From: Aselliscus stoliczkanus
Taxonomy: Eukaryota; Chordata; Mammalia; Chiroptera; Hipposideridae
DNA length: 64,000 nucleotides
Assembly (NCBI GenBank): GCA_033961575.1
Contig: CM066732.1
Coordinates: forward strand, 82,354,687 to 82,418,686
Direction of reading: 5' to 3'
The position numbers were made by a program, and so were the translations under genes. The notes under the pieces are model-generated. The model did no database searches and was not told the origin of the DNA. It saw only the letters and a list, made by a program, of their open reading frames with translations. This document shows, piece by piece, positions 22,563-33,167 of the stretch (within the stretch, counting starts at the first letter, position 1; each line of letters begins with the position of its first letter).

Positions 22563-23877
22563 TGATACAGGCCCAGTAAGTAGCCCCCCTAACCCCCTGA
22601 AAAACTTTTAAGTTTCCTTTCCTATAGATGTTACAGGCCAACAGAGCAGCCCCCCTCCCCTCCCCCACTGAGAAACTTTTGTTTTCTCTCCTATAGAAAT
22701 GTTAAGTATAGAAATGTTAAGTCTCTCCCTAGTTCCTTAATTTCTTAGCTCTTGGCTTTGATTACTCTTCTAACCAGTTTGTGACTCTTAGACTACAGAT
22801 GCCTCCTGCTTCTTGATTGCTTCGTAAATCAGTTTCTGAATCCTAAACAATAGAAGTCTCCTACCCCTGCTTCACATAGCTACTTGAAAGCCTGTGACTT
22901 CCTAATATCCCCCAGGCCAGTAAGCTAATGGCAAACCCATTCTGGGCCCAGACAACTGATGACACCTGAATGACAGGCTGAATGGCCACAGGTTTCATGA
23001 GAGCTAATAGATTTATTAATTAAAATCTATTTTTCCTCATTCAGGGGCCTTGGGGATACAGAGGCTACCCCAACAAGACTGCCAGTCACAACCAAAGAAG
23101 CCAAAACGGTCTTCCAGGCTGATCTCGAGACCCCTTCCTCTCAGGTGAGATCAGACAGGGTGAGAATTCGGTGAATCCCCCAATAGGCAGGGACAGCTCT
23201 ACACCCCTGCCCAGTAGGAAGCAGATACAGAAGAAAAGACCTCCTGTCCCTCAGCTTCCCATTTTATGGGGATCATGTCTCTCAAGGGGAAAACTAGGCA
23301 GGCAGTTAGAGGCAGGCATTGGGTCTCTGCATTCCTGCAAGTCCCACAGAATGTGACCACCCTTTCCACCCTAAACTTCCCCTTCTCATTGTAATTATCT
23401 ACCCCATGAGGAAACAAATGGGTACAAAATACCCAACTAGATTAGATCAGTCACTCACACTTGTGCAGTAAAGGCCACAACGACCTTCACCTCACCTTAG
23501 CCTCAGTATACCATCATTATAATATCATGGAAGTTCATTAATATCATTATAACAGGCTGAAATCGGGGAAGGGACATGTGCAGTCTAAAAAAGATGAGGT
23601 AATAAGCCTCTTGTCAATCACAGGTGCCAATGAAGTGATCCCACACCTAAAGAGGTGTAGCCCATTCTAGAAGAGAAGGAAACAAAAACTCAGGTCCTCT
23701 CCAGTCAGCGCCTTTCGAGCCACGCTCATGCTCAAGCCCGCTCCTATCCCTTTGGAGAGACCTACATTTCTAATAAACTGCTCTTTCACAACTGTATTTC
23801 TCTGTCTCATTCAATTATTTGCACAAGATGCCAAGAACCTAGACGCCGTGCGGAGAAGGGCCTGCTCTCTGGTTACA
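22563..23877 (+). mobile_element. Solo LTR of about 1.3 kb
   Basis: Starts TGATACAGGCCCAG and ends CTCTCTGGTTACA. A 4-base target duplication GTGC (22559-22562 and 23878-23881) sits in L1 ORF2. An AATAAA is at 23772-23777, about 100 bases from the end, as expected for R/U5. A 4-base duplication is typical of gamma-type (class I) retroviruses. The short C-rich motifs AGCCCCCCTAACCCCC and AGCCCCCCTCCCC are an internal repeat at the 5' end. No viral gene is attached. Confidence 0.8.
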
Positions 23878-24129
23878 GTGCTACGTTTTTGATGGAGTTT
23901 AAACGTGTTCCTTATTAGTATTCAGAAATGCAGTCCATTTTTTTGTGTTAATCTTGTATTCAGCAATCTCACTGAGCCCACTTATTTTATTTACTTGTTT
24001 TTGTGGTGGGGAAGAAGATTCTTTAGATTTTTCTATCTAGGCAATCATGTCATCTGAAAATACGAACAGTTGTATTTCTTCCTCTCCAATCTGTGTGATT
24101 TTATTTCCTTGCCATTCCCCTCCTGCCCC

Positions 24130-25511
24130 TGCCGGGGGCCGACATCTGACAAGGTCACATTGCCCTGCTCAGCACTGGATATTAGGAGTGCTGCCTTATG
24201 GTTGGTCATGTAATATCTCCTGTCTCTATGAACCCATGTGCCTTTCCTCCTTTAGGAGACAATATATTCACTGCATTTGTGACAAGTTCTTGTGGTACCC
24301 TGATGATAGCTGGTTGTGTAAGCCAGCGACAGGGCAAGATTTCCTAAAGAGAAGGAAACTCCCTAAAACAGGCTACAGCCCGATGGGACCCCTGAACTGA
24401 GATATTGGTGACTCAAACCCCTTGGAAACTGAGGCACAGACCTCTGACAATATAGGCCAAGAAGCCTGCCTGTGGTCTAAGGGCCCTACTGTGAATGGTC
24501 TCCTTGAAGATTAAAAGTCTTCAGGCCATGAGAGTTCCGGTAGGAGGGGACTTGCTAACCATAGGGTGTGTTAAACAACTTTGTTTAAATTCTTTAACAG
24601 ATACTGAAGTTTTGACTGAGAAACAGATGCTACCCTTTATTGTAAATATGTAGCCCTCCTAGGACAAAAGATGTTAAGTATTGTATTTACATAGAAATAG
24701 ATTTTATTTTATTTTTTTTTTTAAAGATTTTATTGGGGAATTGGTGGAGGGGAACAGCGTTGGGGAATCGGGGAAGGGGAACAGACAAGTTGCTGTCTTT
24801 TTGTTCTTCAGTTTAGTTGCGGAGGATGTTGCTTCACTGTTGGTATCGTCATTGCGCTCTTCCCAGATGAGGCAGATCGGTCGCTGGCCTCTGGATGTCG
24901 CTCACTGCGGCTATTGGCAGCTCACTCTTGGCTGCCAGCCGCTCACGCTGGCTGCGGGCCACTCACTATAGCCTATGGCAGCCCACACCATCACCGGGGC
25001 TCGCACAGCCCAGCTCCAGGTGGAGCTGTTGTTAGCTGTAGAGGGCAGTGTCACTGGCCCTCATGTGGGATCCGAACCGGGGCCGCTGGCATCCCAAAAC
25101 CAGCGCTTAACCAATGCGCCACTCGGCCGGCCCACATAGAAATAGATTTTAGATGGTTTTACCCTAAACACAGCCACTCCTAGTACTTTTAGTATACGCC
25201 CTGTGAGTCTAGCTGCTGGAATTTGGGATAATGGCTAGGTAGTCATGGTAACCACTCTTTAGGCGATATGTAGAGATAAGTAAAGACTGAGTAAATTCTG
25301 GGAACTAGAAACCACCAAACTCATGTGATTGAGGTAATGGTCAAGAATCCATATAAAATGAACATGCTCTGGCAATAAAGTGTGACACTTTTTTCTCTTC
25401 AACTCCCCTGGTGTCTCCATTGTCTCCCTTCTTTATTTTCCTCCCCCGCCGATGCCGTCTCCACCTGAGGGAAACCCTGGTCAGCGGAGGCTGGTCCCCC
25501 TCCTGCCCCCA
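24130..25511 (+). mobile_element. Solo LTR, about 0.95 kb without its SINE, copy 1
   Basis: Starts TGCCGGGGGCCGACATCTG. It aligns with 51679-52693 throughout. An AATAAA is near 25374, followed by GTGTGACACTTTTTTCTC, fitting R/U5. A SINE lies inside at 24707-25133. The flanks CTCCTGCCCC and CTCCTGCCCCCACCCC lie in L1 ORF2 sequence, so the C-rich 3' edge cannot be fixed to the base. The 117-codon frame at 24047-24400 crosses from L1 into the LTR and is not a gene. Confidence 0.8.
24707..25133 (-). repeat. Long-body tRNA-derived SINE with empty-site proof
   Basis: Perfect 18-base direct repeat ACATAGAAATAGATTTTA at 24689-24706 and 25134-25151. The sister LTR has this sequence once, uninterrupted, at 52267-52284. 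The minus strand reads GGCCGGCCGAGTGGCGCAT, then body and tail. The overlapping frames of 89-96 codons are SINE sequence. Confidence 0.95.
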
Positions 25512-25842
25512 CCCCTTTCTTTGCTTGGTTGTACAAGCTAGAACTTTTAGTACCATGCTGAATAAGAGCAGTGAGAGTGGACATCCTTGCATTCTTCACA
25601 ATCTTGCAGGGAAAGCAATCAGTCTTTCTTTCACCATTACTATGATATCAGCAGTAGATTTTGTTTGTAGATGTAGTTGAAGAAGTTTCCCTCTTTTTCT
25701 AGTTTGGAGATAGATTTATTATTTTTTTTTAATCATTAATGGTGTTGATTTTTGTCAAATACTTCTTTCACATCAATTGATATGATCATGTGATTTTCTT
25801 CCTCATCCTATTGATATGATAAATTACATTGATTGATTTTCA

Positions 25843-26431
25843 GGTGTTGATTTGGAAACAGGACCAAGTTGGGACCCCCATAAAAGAGGACTTGCAATGT
25901 CCCTGGTCTCGCCTCTCCCTGCCCTAGAGCTTAACAAATGATCAACGCTTTCCCTTGGTTGGAGCTTGGAATGTCCCCTGTCCCAGTTCCTGAGTTCAGA
26001 ATGTCCCCTGTCCCAGTTTCCTGCTTTAGATAATTACCCTGACACTCATGCTTGCTTACTGATAACGATATCCCTTGCTTACTGATCATAATACCCCATG
26101 CTTACTGAACACAATCTTTATGGCCTAACATTCTTTCCAGGTTACTGTCATTACTGCTCCTGGGTTGATGACTAAGAAGGGAAGCCAAACCACCACAGGG
26201 AAGGCTCCATGCAGACCCCCAGAACCATCATGTAGCCTCCGGAATTTCCCTTTAATACCCCAATCTGACTGAGACTGTTAATGCAATTTTTGGAGGTGTT
26301 AATCTGCTGCCTTCTCAGACCATGAGTGCTCTGATAATAAACACTTATTCTATGACCCAACTCCTATAGTGATCTATTGGCTGAGAGGCACATGCAGCAC
26401 GAGCCCTGGACTCATTTAGCCTGGGGTTTCA
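25843..26431 (+). mobile_element. Solo LTR of about 0.59 kb
   Basis: Starts close to TGTTGATTTGGAAACAGG, ends near CTGGGGTTTCA. AATAAA at 26336-26341. Internal near-duplicates (GAATGTCCCCTGTCCCAGTT twice near 25968-26015, and TTGCTTACTGAT/ATGCTTACTGA three times near 26052-26108) look like U3 tandem repeats. It interrupts L1 ORF2. The flanks TTTTCA and ATTTCA give only an imperfect duplication. Confidence 0.7.
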
Positions 26432-26756
26432 ATTTCACATAATTGCATACCTACAGTAAATTTCACTTCGTTGTGTGTATAATTTTTTCTTTGCAATTAT
26501 GGATTCAATTTGTTAATATTTTGTTGAGCTTTAGATCTAGGTTTATACGAGATACTAGTCTGTAATTTCCCTTTTCTTTTTTGTACTCTCTTATCTGGTG
26601 TTGTAATTAGGGTAATGTTGGCCTCAGAAATTTGAGTTGAAAAGTGTTTATTTAACATTTTACATACACATTCACTCCCATTTTTTAAAAAAAGGGCTAA
26701 CAATCATTCCTTATCTGTGAAATGAAGCTAATGAACTTTTGAGTTAATCAAAATAT

Positions 26757-26759
<3 letters not shown>

Positions 26760-26792
<33 letters not shown>
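26760..26792. repeat. (TA)n microsatellite
   Basis: About 16 TA units at the end of the recognisable L1. Confidence 0.95.
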
Positions 26793-26793
<1 letters not shown>

Positions 26794-27204
26794 TTAGAAA
26801 TGTTAACCTAGAACCTGGAATAGAAAAGATGGTCAATGAGCGGAAACAGAGCTGTTTATAGTGATCTGGTACCCAAAATACAGAGAAAGAGCTGAAACTC
26901 AGCAGTGTTCCCTCTACTGTACTCTCCTCTGGAACTTCCTCCAAATCTCATGCTATATCCATTTATAGGCTTTACCCACAATAACTGTCATCTTGCTTCA
27001 GACTCTTCACCTCTCCCCATTAATACCCATTTAGGGCTTCAAAAAATTGAAGAGTAGATCTTTGTTTGCAAAAGATAAGTAAATCTGTCTAATGGAAAAA
27101 CACCAGAATAAACTGCCCGATTCTGAGAACACACAAATGAGAACTCAAACAATAATGGTTGCATGACATCAAGAGAAAAATAAAGAAATAAATTAAGATA
27201 ACAG
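26793..27204. other. Unassigned DNA
   Basis: No repeat or coding signal was recognised. Confidence 0.5.
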
Positions 27205-27362
27205 GCCCTATCAAAAGTGTGACCTGTGCCCAGCAATATCAACATATCCAGGGAGTTAATTAGAATAAAAATCTCTGGCCCCCAGCCTAGATTTACTGAA
27301 TCAGAATCTGCATTTTAACAAAATCCACAGGTGATCCCTAAGCATATTAAAGATTGAGAAAA
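27205..27362 (+). mobile_element. MER5A-like hAT fragment
   Basis: CAAAAGTGTGACCTGTGCCCAGCAATATCA, then CTGGCCCCCAGCCTAGATTTACTGAATCAGAATC, CATTTTAACAAAATCC and TTAAAGATTGAGAA follow the MER5A consensus order as I remember it (GTGTGGTCCxxxGACCAGCAGCATCA and TACTGAATCAGAA). It is non-coding and old. Confidence 0.7.
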
Positions 27363-27535
27363 AACAAACAGAAGACAGAAATGAAAAGAATATGTATTAT
27401 TTATATTTAATTTAGCTTCTTCCACTTTCTTACCTTCTGAATTATAGCAACAGTGGTTCTATAGGCTTGGCTTAAAAAAAAAAAAAAAAGGAGACTGAAA
27501 AGCTAAACTGATGAATTTACCGTTGAGTTATTTGG

Positions 27536-27573
<38 letters not shown>

Positions 27574-27894
27574 AGTTTGGGACTGTCACAATAAATAGTA
27601 TCAATAAATAGTATTTGTGACTATTTATAGTGATAAATCTTCAGTTTCAAACTTTAAAGCCTCATTAAATTGCTTGATAAATACTTGGTATTATCTCCAA
27701 AAAAAAAAAAAATGAATACAAGGAAAGGAGTTAGGTTATTCTGTACTTTTGAGTAATACATGCCATGGAGTGGCATTGGCAGTTAGCAATTTCAAAAAAG
27801 TACTCCTTTTGGGTTTCCTATTCTTTTCATGAATGGGCCATAACAAGAAGAGATAAAGACAGTTGTAAGGAAGGAAAAATAATTTTCCCTCTAC
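27363..27894. repeat. Unassigned DNA with (CTAT)n at 27537-27574
   Basis: About nine CTAT units. A-runs lie at about 27474-27489 and 27700-27712. No other object was recognised. Confidence 0.8.
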
Positions 27895-28440
27895 ACTTCT
27901 AGGTTCTTCATTGAGATCCTCTGTAATACAAGATTTACGAGAGAAAAACAAATGGAAGTTTAATAACATGTATACCTTCCTGTATCATGGGAGAGACCCA
28001 GGAAAACTGAGTAACTCCCTGAAATGGCCCAAGCCGTCATCTTAAACACTATTTCCAACTAAAGACATCAGAAGATGTGAGGGTTGGGGAGCCAGTTCAG
28101 GGAAATTATCAGGCAAAGGGTATGGTGGTTATACATATTTAAGTGCCTTCTCCATTGTAAGAATTTCTAGAACGATTTAGTCATCCTCGTCTTCCTGGTA
28201 CTGATATAAAAACATCATACAAATGGAGATTTCTCATATAAATGTAAATGTCTCTTACAAAAGGGTAACTTTTACTTGGTTTTCAGAGCTTCTTCCATGT
28301 CTGCTGTGTTTTAAAAATAACCAGCTCAAAACAATCCTTATACCAAAGAGACACATTTGGGATGGCAAATTGTGCTCCCCTTTATATCTTTGGAGGCTGG
28401 AAAACTAGAAAGACGAGTATAAAGGTAAGATGTTAACTGC
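27895..28440. mobile_element. Probable ERV LTR fragment
   Basis: GGGAGAGACCCAGGAAAACTGAGTAACTCC, then TAAATGTAAATGTCTCTTAC, TTGGTTTTCAGAGCTTCTTCC and CCAAAGAGACACATTTGGG match LTR wording I recall from other mammals. Limits and family are uncertain. Confidence 0.45.
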
Positions 28441-28499
28441 AAAAAACGACATAAATGGAGCACATTATAAAACGGAGCTGGAGTAGCCATTCCAGAGGA

Positions 28500-29307
28500 A
28501 CTGCCTTGCTTGTGTTGTTCCTAACCCTTTGGACAGGGCCAACCTTTAGAATAGGCTAAACCACAATTGTTTACAACTATTTGTAAAGTCAGAAGAAAAG
28601 CGGAATTCTGACCACAGGGGCTGATAATTATGGATGTGCGACTGCAGCTAGAATGAGTAACCAATCATGTGCAGACTGATTAGTTTAGCTTTTAGCACCC
28701 ATAGGATTTTTTTCTTCTTTTCATCATATAATTATTCTGAGATAGGAAAATTATAGGCAGCCAGGAAAATTGCCACGGTAGAGGGAATCAGGGTGGAAAT
28801 TATAACAAAGCCAGGGAAATAATTTATTAGCTAACAAACAGGATTAAGTCACAGGACCTGCCAGTGATCAACTCAGGTGGGGGACGAGAAAGGCCTCTTT
28901 CCCAGTCAGGGATTCCCAGGTAGAATGCATATCTCCAAGAGGTTATTTAGCATAACATAAGACTCAGTCTCTGGTAACATGCTCCTCTTAGAGCAGAGAC
29001 ACTGATTAAGCTGATTAAGCTCTAAGGAAATTAGGCATTTGGAGCAGACACCTCCTCTGAGCTGAGCAATAAATGTACCCCAAAAGCTGCCAGCCAGCCC
29101 CTCACCCCAGACATACAAAAGGTATAAAAACCAAAGCTTTTGCCCTAACTTGGGGGGCAACCCAGTTGGGACCCCCTCTTGTTTTGAGAGCTGTTATTTT
29201 CTACCCTAATAAACTATCCTCTGCTGTAAACTTGACCTCTCTGGTCCGTGTCTCCATTCTTCGGCTTCACTAGTCTACGATCCCGGGCACAAGAAAAATA
29301 CCCTACA
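28500..29307 (+). mobile_element. Solo LTR with TATA box and polyA signal
   Basis: TATA-like GGTATAAAAACC near 29121, about 85 bases before AATAAA (29208-29213), then CTGACCTC-like sequence and an end near CCCGGGCACAAG ... CCCTACA. This spacing is that of a gamma-type U3-R-U5. The 5' end is not fixed. The frames near 28906-29273 are inside it and carry no viral motif. Confidence 0.65.
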
Positions 29308-29889
29308 TCAATTCCTTCCCTTTTTCTCACAAAAACCCCTTGCTTTTAACCTGTAATCGGGACACTATTTGGATTTGTTCCTGAATCTGTGCTTCCCAAG
29401 TAAATGCTTTGCCTCTTGGATTGGGTTCTTGATTTTTCAGGTTGACATATTCAGACAAAGCATCCAAAATACTGAGCTAAGATTCTTACCTTTAGAAAAT
29501 CTAGGATTAAATTAATTAAATCATTATTGGCATGTTTTGTAAAGGAGCTATAATTAAAACGTATGAACTTAAAAATAATACAAACTGTTGTAGAGTGAAT
29601 TGCATTTTCCCATTGGATTTTCTGTTTCAAATTTAAACTTGTTTAATTAAAGTGGAATTATTGCTCTGATTTTCCATGCTCTCTTTTTCAATGTTGCTCA
29701 TTTTCACCCTAATCTTATAGTGGTCACTCTGAGAAATTAGAATTAGAGTAGCAACGTTTCTCTAACTTTTGAAGCCAGAATTTCTATGGAATCAACTGGC
29801 TAAATTCTTGGAAAAGTAAACAGCTGAAATATTTCTTGTCCCTCCTTTACTGTTTGTGTGTAGGGAATGGTATGGAGTTAGCGTCACTT
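29308..29889. other. Unassigned AT-rich DNA
   Basis: No repeat or coding signal was recognised. Confidence 0.5.
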
Positions 29890-30480
29890 CTTTAACTGAC
29901 TAGTGTCAATAAAAAACATCCAGCCTAAAAGAAAATTTATAAGAGTTTATTTGAGCCAAAATGACGACAATTGCCAGGAATCAAAATTTCAACGGATTGA
30001 GAAAATGCTCCAGAAAATGGCTGTTTTGCAACTTATTTTATACATTAGAATCAAAGGAGGAAGGTTACATGAAATCCACTGGTTGTAGATTAAAGGGATG
30101 GGAGAAAGCAAAGCAGGGAAATCTCTGGGATTGGATAAAAAGTAAAATGGAGAGACACACACTTCTTTGACTTTGGTGGGTACACAATAGTTAATAGCAT
30201 TTTCCAGCACATAGAGATAGTACTTGGGGAACAAAATAACAATGAGGGACTTTGTAGTTCATTTCCTGCTCGGGTGTAGTGGGTTGTGCCCTGTGGGCAC
30301 AGAAAAAGAGATTACTCTGATATTGTAAAGGTATGTTATCTTAGATGCAAAAAGAAGACAGACTTAAGGTAAAGATTGACCTTTGTCAAGGAAGCTGCTG
30401 GCCAAGGATGTGACTTTCCACCATGGCCCACCTTAGTTAGGAATTTTCATGTTCACGCCATCTTCTGTGGTTATTTTCAG
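29890..30480. mobile_element. Probable LTR-type repeat
   Basis: AAGAGTTTATTTGAGCCAAAATGA, CAGGAATCAAAATTTCAACGG, AAATGGCTGTTTTGCAACTT and GGAAGCTGCTGGCC ... CACCATGGCCCACC recall an ERV LTR of mammals. It has no intact frame, and its orientation was not decided. Confidence 0.45.
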
Positions 30481-31499
30481 TCTACTGAGCTTGTCAGGTT
30501 TAACATGTGGCCTCTTTTCCATCCGCACTAGCAGCAACGTTGCAATAGGACAATACTTCTACAAAGTCACCTATTTTGGTTTTTAAATCTTTTTCTGTTC
30601 AGCAAGTCTGAAAATGTCTATTTCTGACTATACACTATTTCTGCCAATGACCCTGAAAATATTTGTGTGTCAGTATCACTTAGCATGTCCAACCACAGCC
30701 TCGATAAAATGCTGGGTGTTGATGGTTTTTAATACTAATGATATCATTTTTCCCATCCTGCAGGGAATCAAATTCATACATCTAACTACCTTCCTATGGC
30801 AGATTTCTCTCTTAAGGAAAACAAGCAACTTGTTCATATCCTAATAGACTCCCATTTAGAGACACAGTATTTTTGTGAGAATATATAAGAATTGGAAACC
30901 CTGCACTTTGAGCTTAGATTAATTTATGTCTTTCTTTAAATGCACACCTTGCAGTAAAAAGAAAATGTGACAGTAACACCTCAATGTTGTATAAAAGTAT
31001 GTTAATTTTAACCATCTTAGACTTCTTGCTTTATTTCTCACAAAACTTCTGTTTTTTTTTGTGTAATTAAAACCAAGTTACTTAAATTTACTATATCCAC
31101 CATTACCCTGTCTCCCCAATTTTCTGCTACACATGAGCCCATATTTTTAAGCACTGAAAGCATACATGCTACATATTTTAGTACATGTATGCTAAGAACA
31201 ATGTAACTATAGAGTCTTGGGAGGGATAATAGAGATTGTCTTTTGAGAAATTCAAGCAGTATTTTCCATACCAGCTTGACATACACACGAGACAAGAACC
31301 TCATCCATTTGATCAGAAAGAGCTGGAGCCCAAACCTTGCCAGGCATCCTATTCTGTTGGTGAGCAGTTTCAATGAATAGAGAGTATTTCTTTATATCAA
31401 AATTCTTACGCCTTTGGCCACTCGTTTTTATCTCTTAGAACGAAACAGAAAAGTATAATCTCCTTTCTGAATCACAGACCCAGAAATATTTTACACTTC
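30481..31499. other. Unassigned DNA
   Basis: Includes a 111-codon minus-strand frame (31038-31373) with no motif. No repeat was recognised. Confidence 0.45.
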
Positions 31500-31615
31500 T
31501 ATAGGTTTCCCCTCTAGGCTAAAATCTCCTTGTTATTATTTGACAGATCCTCAGTGGACAAAGCCCCTGCAACGTAGTAGGTAGTTAATAAATATTTGGT
31601 GGATGATTGACAGCT
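31500..31615 (+). repeat. L2-type 3' end, sense
   Basis: TAGGCTAAAATCTCCTTG, then CCCTGCAACGTAGTAGGTAGTTAATAAATATTTGGTGGATGA follow the L2/MIR 3' end (GTAGTAGGTGCTCAATAAATATTTGTTGAATGA). Confidence 0.6.
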
Positions 31616-32405
31616 TCTTCATAACATATGGAGTAGAAATATAATCCCCGGCCTACTCTCACTATGCTTCTATTTTGTACATTTGAGTTTGGGTCATCTG
31701 ATAAACCTTTGATTTCTCCTTGTTCATTACTCCAATCATTCCAAATGTATTTAAATAAAGGATTTAGTATTTCAGAGCATCAGCATGATTTCTGAGCTGT
31801 GTCATCATCAAATTCAGTAAGCATGCTTTTACTGCTTCATCAAAATCATTATAAAAATTTTGAAGGGACCAACTGGAGAATAATAAGACAATAAACATCT
31901 ATCCATTACTCTCACTAGCATTTGGCATAGTGGTTAGAATCCACATGACCCTGTCTACTCATCAATGTTTTTTTTTTAAGTGCCACTGTATATATCATAT
32001 GAGAATATATTTAAATTGTTTGAAAACTCAGAAACATAATCCAAATAAATAAGTAAAATTAGTTTGGCATGGCTTGCGTTTATTGAATTAGTGCTGGTTC
32101 TTAGTACCCCTAAAATCTCTTTATGATTACTCCACTACCTTGTGTTTAGTAGTCCATTTTCTGAATTATTTTCTGAAGATGCTCATTACGCTTAGTTTAT
32201 AATTCTCGGAATCCATGTTTTTTTCAAAAACTGCGATTTTAGCCCATCTTCATTTTCTAGTTCTATTCCCGTTCTCCATGATTTTCTCTAATATTTCCAA
32301 CAACTGTTCTGTTATATGAGAAAGAAAGAGTGAGAGAGATATAGATATAGATAAAAATATATATTTCTTAAACTATTCTATTAGTTAATTTATATAGGCT
32401 TGGTA
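31616..32405. other. Unassigned AT-rich DNA
   Basis: No repeat or coding signal was recognised. Confidence 0.5.
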
Positions 32406-33167
32406 TCTGAGGTATGATCAATATGATGAATGTTTAAATTTAAAAAAAATATTACAGTAAAAGACATATTGCCATTGATAACCCTCAGAATACTCCCCCT
32501 TATTTTGAGCATACTTATCCCATCATTCTTGCCACTTTCTGAAGCAGTTTTGGAAGTCCTCTTTCATGAGTGTCTTTACAAGCATTTAAGAAATGATACG
32601 CGGGGCTGGCCGAGTGGCACGGTGGTTAAGCGCTGGCTTGGGTAGCTAGTGGCCCCGGTTCAGGTCCCACATATGAGGGCCAATGTCACTGCCTTCAAAA
32701 AAAAAAAAAAGGACAGCAACTTGTCTGTCTGTTCCCCTTCCCCAATAAAAATCTTAAAAAAAAAAAAAAAGAAATGATATGTGTAGAAAATGGTCTGAGA
32801 TATGGGCAAATGGTTTCATCCTTTATCATGATAACACTGTCACACATCGCTTCTGATATGGCAATTTCTGGCAAATAAAAACATAACAGTGTATCCTCAC
32901 CCACCTTATTCACTGGATCTGGTACCACGTGACTTTTGGTTCTTCCCCAAAGTCAGAATGATTCAGGACATTGAGGCAGCCAAGACAGTGCAACTAAAGA
33001 TACGCACGGAAGAGAACTTCCAGAACTGCTTCAGACAGCGGCAATAATGGTGGGATAAGTGTGTTCCAAGTGAGGGGGAGTATTTTGAGGTGAATTAATG
33101 GCAATATGTTTTTTACTGCAGTAATTTAATTTAAATATTCACCTTAATTTTTTGTTCACACCTCATA
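32406..33167. mobile_element. Fold-back (palindromic) mariner derivative
   Basis: The left arm 32406-32590 (TGAGGTATGATCA ... GACATATTGCCATTGATAACCCTCAGAATACTCC ... AGTTTTGGAAGTCCTCTTTCATGA) is the complement of the right arm 32985-33167. The right arm, plus strand, carries the end of a mariner transposase: the conserved D-F-F-type block appears as PRDFWFFPKVRMIQD near 32928-32970, then the stop region and TIR GTTCACACCTCATAT. Both outer ends are thus the element's same (3') end. TA-rich flanks are present. A SINE sits at 32602-32768. It is related to the mariner at 51468. Confidence 0.8.
32602..32768 (+). repeat. Internally deleted SINE
   Basis: Target duplication AAGAAATGATACG (32588-32600) and AAGAAATGATATG (32769-32781). 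Head GGGGCTGGCCGAGTGGCAC, B-box-like GGTTCAGGTCCCA, then an A-run directly joined to the tail block GGACAGCAACTTGTCTG ... CCCCAATAAAAATC. The central body is missing. Confidence 0.9.

Larger units (their letters stand above)
17270..26700 (-). mobile_element. Old antisense L1, split by six insertions
   Basis: Plus-strand pieces follow each other in antisense L1 order. 3'UTR: 17270-17641 and 18003-18055. 3'UTR/ORF2 end: about 20126-20810. ORF2: 21279-21320, 21707-22562, 23878-24129, 25512-25842 and 26432-26700. Marker wording includes TGCTGAGTAGTATTCCATGG (20321-20340), TTTGCAAATATTTTCTCCCAG (21769-21789) and ATTCAATTTGTTAATATTTTGTTGAG (26504-26529). The pieces were separated by later LTR insertions. 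Each is defective, so this is not an active element. The 3' end is near 17270, and the 5' limit near 26700 is not sharp. Confidence 0.85.

Noticed and set aside
24191..24400. A frame of about 70 codons shared by both copies of one LTR (also 51728-51949), as if an LTR-encoded protein
   Set aside because: The two copies differ at five residues in the shared part, and nearly all the base changes I can see alter the residue. That is what drift gives, not protein-level selection. No start context or known motif is present.
24130..25511. A complete provirus in the nested block, using the LTRs at 22563, 24130 and 25843 as a pair
   Set aside because: The three LTRs are of different families, each is bounded by L1 sequence, and no gag, pol or env sequence lies between them.
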